Positions 61,241 through 64,000 of a stretch of DNA of 64,000 nt are shown in pieces; the first letter of the stretch is position 1, and each line of letters begins with the position of its first letter. Position numbers and translations under genes: made by a program. The stretch covers positions 186,001 through 250,000 of the forward strand of contig NZ_CANMDU010000006.1 of the NCBI RefSeq assembly GCF_947496775.1, given 5' to 3'. Source of the stretch: an uncultured Maribacter sp. (GTDB lineage: Bacteria > Bacteroidota > Bacteroidia > Flavobacteriales > Flavobacteriaceae). Under the pieces are notes generated by a model, which was given only the letters and a program-made list of their open reading frames with translations, had not been told where the DNA came from and made no database searches.

Positions 61241-62142
61241 TCAATTTCTATCTGACTGGTTTCTGTATTTTTAAATTTGGCAAAATTGTAACCACTCTCC
61301 CACCATTTTTTCATTTTTTCTTTATCAAAAATTAATGAATTTGTAGTTAACACGGTTGGAGTGTAATAAAAGTTAATAATAGTATTATGATGATTGGCTA
61401 CATATTTACCTATCCGTATATTTTGATTTTCAATACGATCTAACATAAATTCGAACATATTAGTTAACAAAGAAAAGGCATTTTTAGATGGCATTCTATT
61501 CAAATGACTAACTTCTGTTTGCAAAACAACAACATCTATTTCTGTTGCTCCCCTTTTTATAGCTTCCTCTATAGGAACCATATTCGCAAGCCCACCATCT
61601 GCATATTCACATCCATTTTTACGTACTAAACTCATAAAAGGTGTATAATTACAAGAAATCCATATCCATTCACAAAAATCATCGTAGCTATAGTCGTTTA
61701 TACTTTTATATTCTACTGTATTATGAGATAAATTAGAAACAGTTACAACAATTTCTTTCGGGCCATTTTTTAGAGCTTTAAACTCTTCAAAAGTAATGGT
61801 ATTGCGTATTAATTTTAAAAGATTTTTACTTTCACCAAAGGTTTTACTTCCTCTATAGAAATTTTTAAGAACATTCCAATGATCAATCCCAATAGTATTT
61901 ACACCATGCTTATTCTCTATGACAAAGGGACAATTACTAAAAATGCTTTTTTGATTTACCGAGGTGTACACTTCTTTTATTTTATCAATCTTCTGGAGAG
62001 CCAAATGAGAAATAAGCAAACTACCTGTTGAAGTACCAAGAAATAAATCGTAAGTATATCCCAATTTTTGCATAAGGTATTCCGAAACCCCTCCTGCAAA
62101 AGCTCCTTTACTTCCTCCTCCAGAAATTACTAATGCTCTCAT
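61237..62142 (-). CDS. patatin-like phospholipase (copy 1 of a tandem pair)
   Basis: 301 residues. Ser38 in GTSTG and Asp182 in ADGGLA mark the patatin dyad, with the same N-terminal SGGGSKGAFAGG loop as its neighbour. The two proteins align over their full length with many substitutions, so the duplication is old and both active sites are kept. Follows the M1 aminopeptidase gene by 3 bases, so all three may form an operon. Confidence 0.9.
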   Translation of the reverse strand: MRALVISGGGSKGAFAGGVSEYLMQKLGYTYDLFLGTSTGSLLISHLALQKIDKIKEVYTSVNQKSIFSNCPFVIENKHGVNTIGIDHWNVLKNFYRGSKTFGESKNLLKLIRNTITFEEFKALKNGPKEIVVTVSNLSHNTVEYKSINDYSYDDFCEWIWISCNYTPFMSLVRKNGCEYADGGLANMVPIEEAIKRGATEIDVVVLQTEVSHLNRMPSKNAFSLLTNMFEFMLDRIENQNIRIGKYVANHHNTIINFYYTPTVLTTNSLIFDKEKMKKWWESGYNFAKFKNTETSQIEIE

Positions 62143-62145
62143 TTT

Positions 62146-64000
62146 TTATTCTAATAGGGATTTAAAATAAACATTTTCTTTATTATTAAACTCTTTGGCT
62201 AATACGCTTACTCTATTTTTTATCTCTGTATCTTGTATTAGTTCACTCAATAAATTTCGAGAATATTTCTTAAACTGCCAACTATGATGGCTTGCAGCGG
62301 CCATTAAATTCTTTAGGCTTTCATTATCTAAACCAATAGTTTGCCTAAGAAACTGAAAAGAACTTGTTCTAATTTCAGTGGAATATGTAGCTCCTGTATA
62401 TGAAACTAATTCTTTGTAATAATCTGCCGTCTTTAAACTTTTATACTCTGGAGTTACCATAGCCAATGTTAACCACAAAAGTCTAATATTCTTATTGGGT
62501 AGACCAATTAAACTCTGGGTTTGATTTAGGTATGCACTCCTTTCTTTCGGAAAAGAACTCCATAGAGCATACAACGCATTTTCTTGCGTACTATAACAAT
62601 TATCCAACAATAAGCCCTCAAAGGTTTTTTTCATGTCCTCAGAAATCTTAATAGTAGATTTTGCTACTGCTCGCCTAATTTTAAGATTGTTTGTATGCAA
62701 AGCATTCAAAATAAATTCTTCTGATAAAAACTCTGAAAAAGTAGCTATTATTCTACTTTTCAAATCTTCAGACTCCGCCTTATCCCAATATCCTTTAATA
62801 ATTTTTTCTTTAGCCAAAAAACTAGAACTAGCAATAAGAACTTCTTCTTTTATATATTGCAACATTTGTATATCCTTCGATTTTTTTGCCAAATGCCCCT
62901 CTACTTCTTTATAAGGAAAGGTTTTACTTTTTAACCATTTATCATGAAAAGCATCTAAGCTTTTGCCACATGCCTTTTCCATAGCTGAAATAAAATCTAC
63001 TATTTCTGCATTTTTAAACTGATTCTTACTTAAATAATCTTCAACTCCTTTTTTAAAGGCCGTACCACCAATCTCCTCCCGAAGCGCATGTAACGCCCAA
63101 GCACCTTTTTCATAAAAAGTAAGACTACTTGCCTTTGGGTTCAATAGTGATTCTCCTTTATTATTTAATTGTTGCCTATTAAGTTCTTCTGCACTGTCCA
63201 ATAATTTCCAATAATAATAAGCATCACCAAAAATTTCTTTTTCCGCTAAATAAGAATAATAGGTAGCAAACCCCTCATGGAGCCAATGGCTATTTCCATT
63301 CTTTTCTGTCACCAAATTACCGAACCATTGGTGCGCTAATTCATGGGCGTTTATATTTACATAATTTCTATCTATAAACCCTATAGAATCTATAACATAA
63401 TTATCCAAAAAAATAGTAGTTCCCGTATTTTCCATTCCTGCATATAAAAAATCTTTTACAGGAATTTGTTTGTAGTTCAACCAAGGGTAATCCACTCCTA
63501 TTTCATCCTCCAAAAAATTAAAAATCCTTTGCGAATATCTATATGTTGCTTCTACTTTTAAGCTATCATTCGGGTAATAATATAATTCTATAGGTATTCC
63601 ACTTTCAGAAGTTACATTAGATACTTTATAATCCCCAATTGCGAAAGCCAATAAATAACTACTCATGGGTTTATCCATATTATAAACCCAAGTTTTGGTA
63701 GCATCTTTATTCTTTATAATATCATTTAATTTTCCGTTGGCTATGACCTTATATTTTTTATCAAAAGTAAGTATCAAATCAAACTCTACTTTTTCTGTCA
63801 TATCATCGAAACTAGGCAACCAATGGCTAGTATATTTCCCTTGTCCTTGTGTCCAAATTTGATTTATACTTTTGTCATCATCCCACCCTACAAAATAAAC
63901 CGCTTGTTTTGGCTTAACATTATATTCTAGGGTAAAAAAGTAAATCTTCCCCTTTTTAAAATTATGTTTGATGGATATTTTTGAACCTGTATTCAAAAAA
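62146..64000 (-). CDS. M1-family zinc aminopeptidase (5' partial)
   Basis: The frame runs open to the right edge, so the N-terminus is outside the window; about 616 residues are visible. Zinc motif HELAHQWFGN, 18 residues later WLHEGFATY, and GMENTGTTIF upstream give a complete active site. After the catalytic domain come helical HEAT/ARM-like repeats (about 380-610). It removes N-terminal residues from peptides, probably in the periplasm or cell surface. It provides an intact reference for the dead copy at 42043. Followed by the patatin pair. Confidence 0.93.
   Translation of the reverse strand, partial: FLNTGSKISIKHNFKKGKIYFFTLEYNVKPKQAVYFVGWDDDKSINQIWTQGQGKYTSHWLPSFDDMTEKVEFDLILTFDKKYKVIANGKLNDIIKNKDATKTWVYNMDKPMSSYLLAFAIGDYKVSNVTSESGIPIELYYYPNDSLKVEATYRYSQRIFNFLEDEIGVDYPWLNYKQIPVKDFLYAGMENTGTTIFLDNYVIDSIGFIDRNYVNINAHELAHQWFGNLVTEKNGNSHWLHEGFATYYSYLAEKEIFGDAYYYWKLLDSAEELNRQQLNNKGESLLNPKASSLTFYEKGAWALHALREEIGGTAFKKGVEDYLSKNQFKNAEIVDFISAMEKACGKSLDAFHDKWLKSKTFPYKEVEGHLAKKSKDIQMLQYIKEEVLIASSSFLAKEKIIKGYWDKAESEDLKSRIIATFSEFLSEEFILNALHTNNLKIRRAVAKSTIKISEDMKKTFEGLLLDNCYSTQENALYALWSSFPKERSAYLNQTQSLIGLPNKNIRLLWLTLAMVTPEYKSLKTADYYKELVSYTGATYSTEIRTSSFQFLRQTIGLDNESLKNLMAAASHHSWQFKKYSRNLLSELIQDTEIKNRVSVLAKEFNNKENVYFKSLLE

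Noticed and set aside
1-64000. tRNA, rRNA, CRISPR array, insertion sequence or replication origin
   Set aside because: None seen on reading intergenic regions; gaps are short and contain terminators, promoter boxes or small repeats. A covariance-model search was not possible here.

Overview
This is low-GC chromosomal DNA of a member of the Bacteroidota, most likely a marine Flavobacteriaceae. Signs of this are a SusC/SusD pair, many lipoproteins and C-terminal beta-barrels, A/T-rich leaders without Shine-Dalgarno sequences, repeated TAnnTTTG promoter -7 boxes, an FG-GAP/ASPIC-UnbV protein, a GH16 of the agarase/porphyranase type and a fused E1 alpha/beta dehydrogenase. No rRNA, tRNA, CRISPR array, complete insertion sequence or prophage was seen. 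Both window edges cut through genes (a metallophosphoesterase on the left, an M1 aminopeptidase on the right).

Layout. 1-5.5 kb: lipid A-type phosphoesterase, a large FAD/Fe-S oxidase, a small beta-barrel protein and a TlpA-like lipoprotein. 5.6-25.8 kb: a polysaccharide utilisation locus. On the minus strand, reading from 21.9 kb downwards, it holds a GntR/FCD regulator, an ACS-type MFS transporter, a lyxose/mannose-isomerase-like cupin, a TIM-barrel epimerase-like protein, a GlcG/HbpS protein, a GH5, a kelch-DUF5060 glycosidase-like lipoprotein, SusC, SusD and an FG-GAP/ASPIC protein. Divergently transcribed are a GPH-family symporter and a GH94-like phosphorylase. The likely flow is binding and surface cleavage by SusD/SusC, the kelch lipoprotein and GH5, import, then intracellular phosphorolysis and isomerisation, with the GntR protein as local switch. 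The substrate cannot be read from sequence; a mannose- or uronate-containing glycan is a guess.

25.9-36 kb: LVIVD lipoprotein, rhomboid protease, LpxL-type acyltransferase, GlmM, AcpH, gamma-glutamyltransferase, an unknown membrane-anchored protein, a decayed GNAT acetyltransferase fragment, a Tat-exported HisC-like aminotransferase and PpnP. 36-42 kb is a DNA repair neighbourhood: an XRE-S24 (LexA-like) regulator facing four tandem GGA-N5-TCC sites; a 63-residue protein ending in a consensus beta-clamp-binding motif (QLSLF); a TIGR03915/DUF4130-type protein with an unusual tail and no radical-SAM partner nearby; a Tudor/KOW-like protein whose N-terminus resembles the UvrD tail; and UvrA. This small regulator/clamp-binder/repair module is the best candidate for an undescribed system.

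42-64 kb: an inactivated M1-like peptidase fused to a beta-barrel, a fused TPP-dependent E1 with a D/N ligand swap, HolA, an HSDR_N protein, a GT2, an OmpA lipoprotein and its degenerate paralogue, Sua5, UvrD/PcrA, DsrE, an M20 amidohydrolase, a GltB-like FMN protein, a lone GH16, a small membrane protein, two tandem patatins and the partial M1 aminopeptidase. Intrinsic terminators punctuate most convergent gene pairs. No gene-free stretch exceeds 300 bases; the longest, at 34161-34425, holds the GNAT remnant and a 10-bp inverted repeat.
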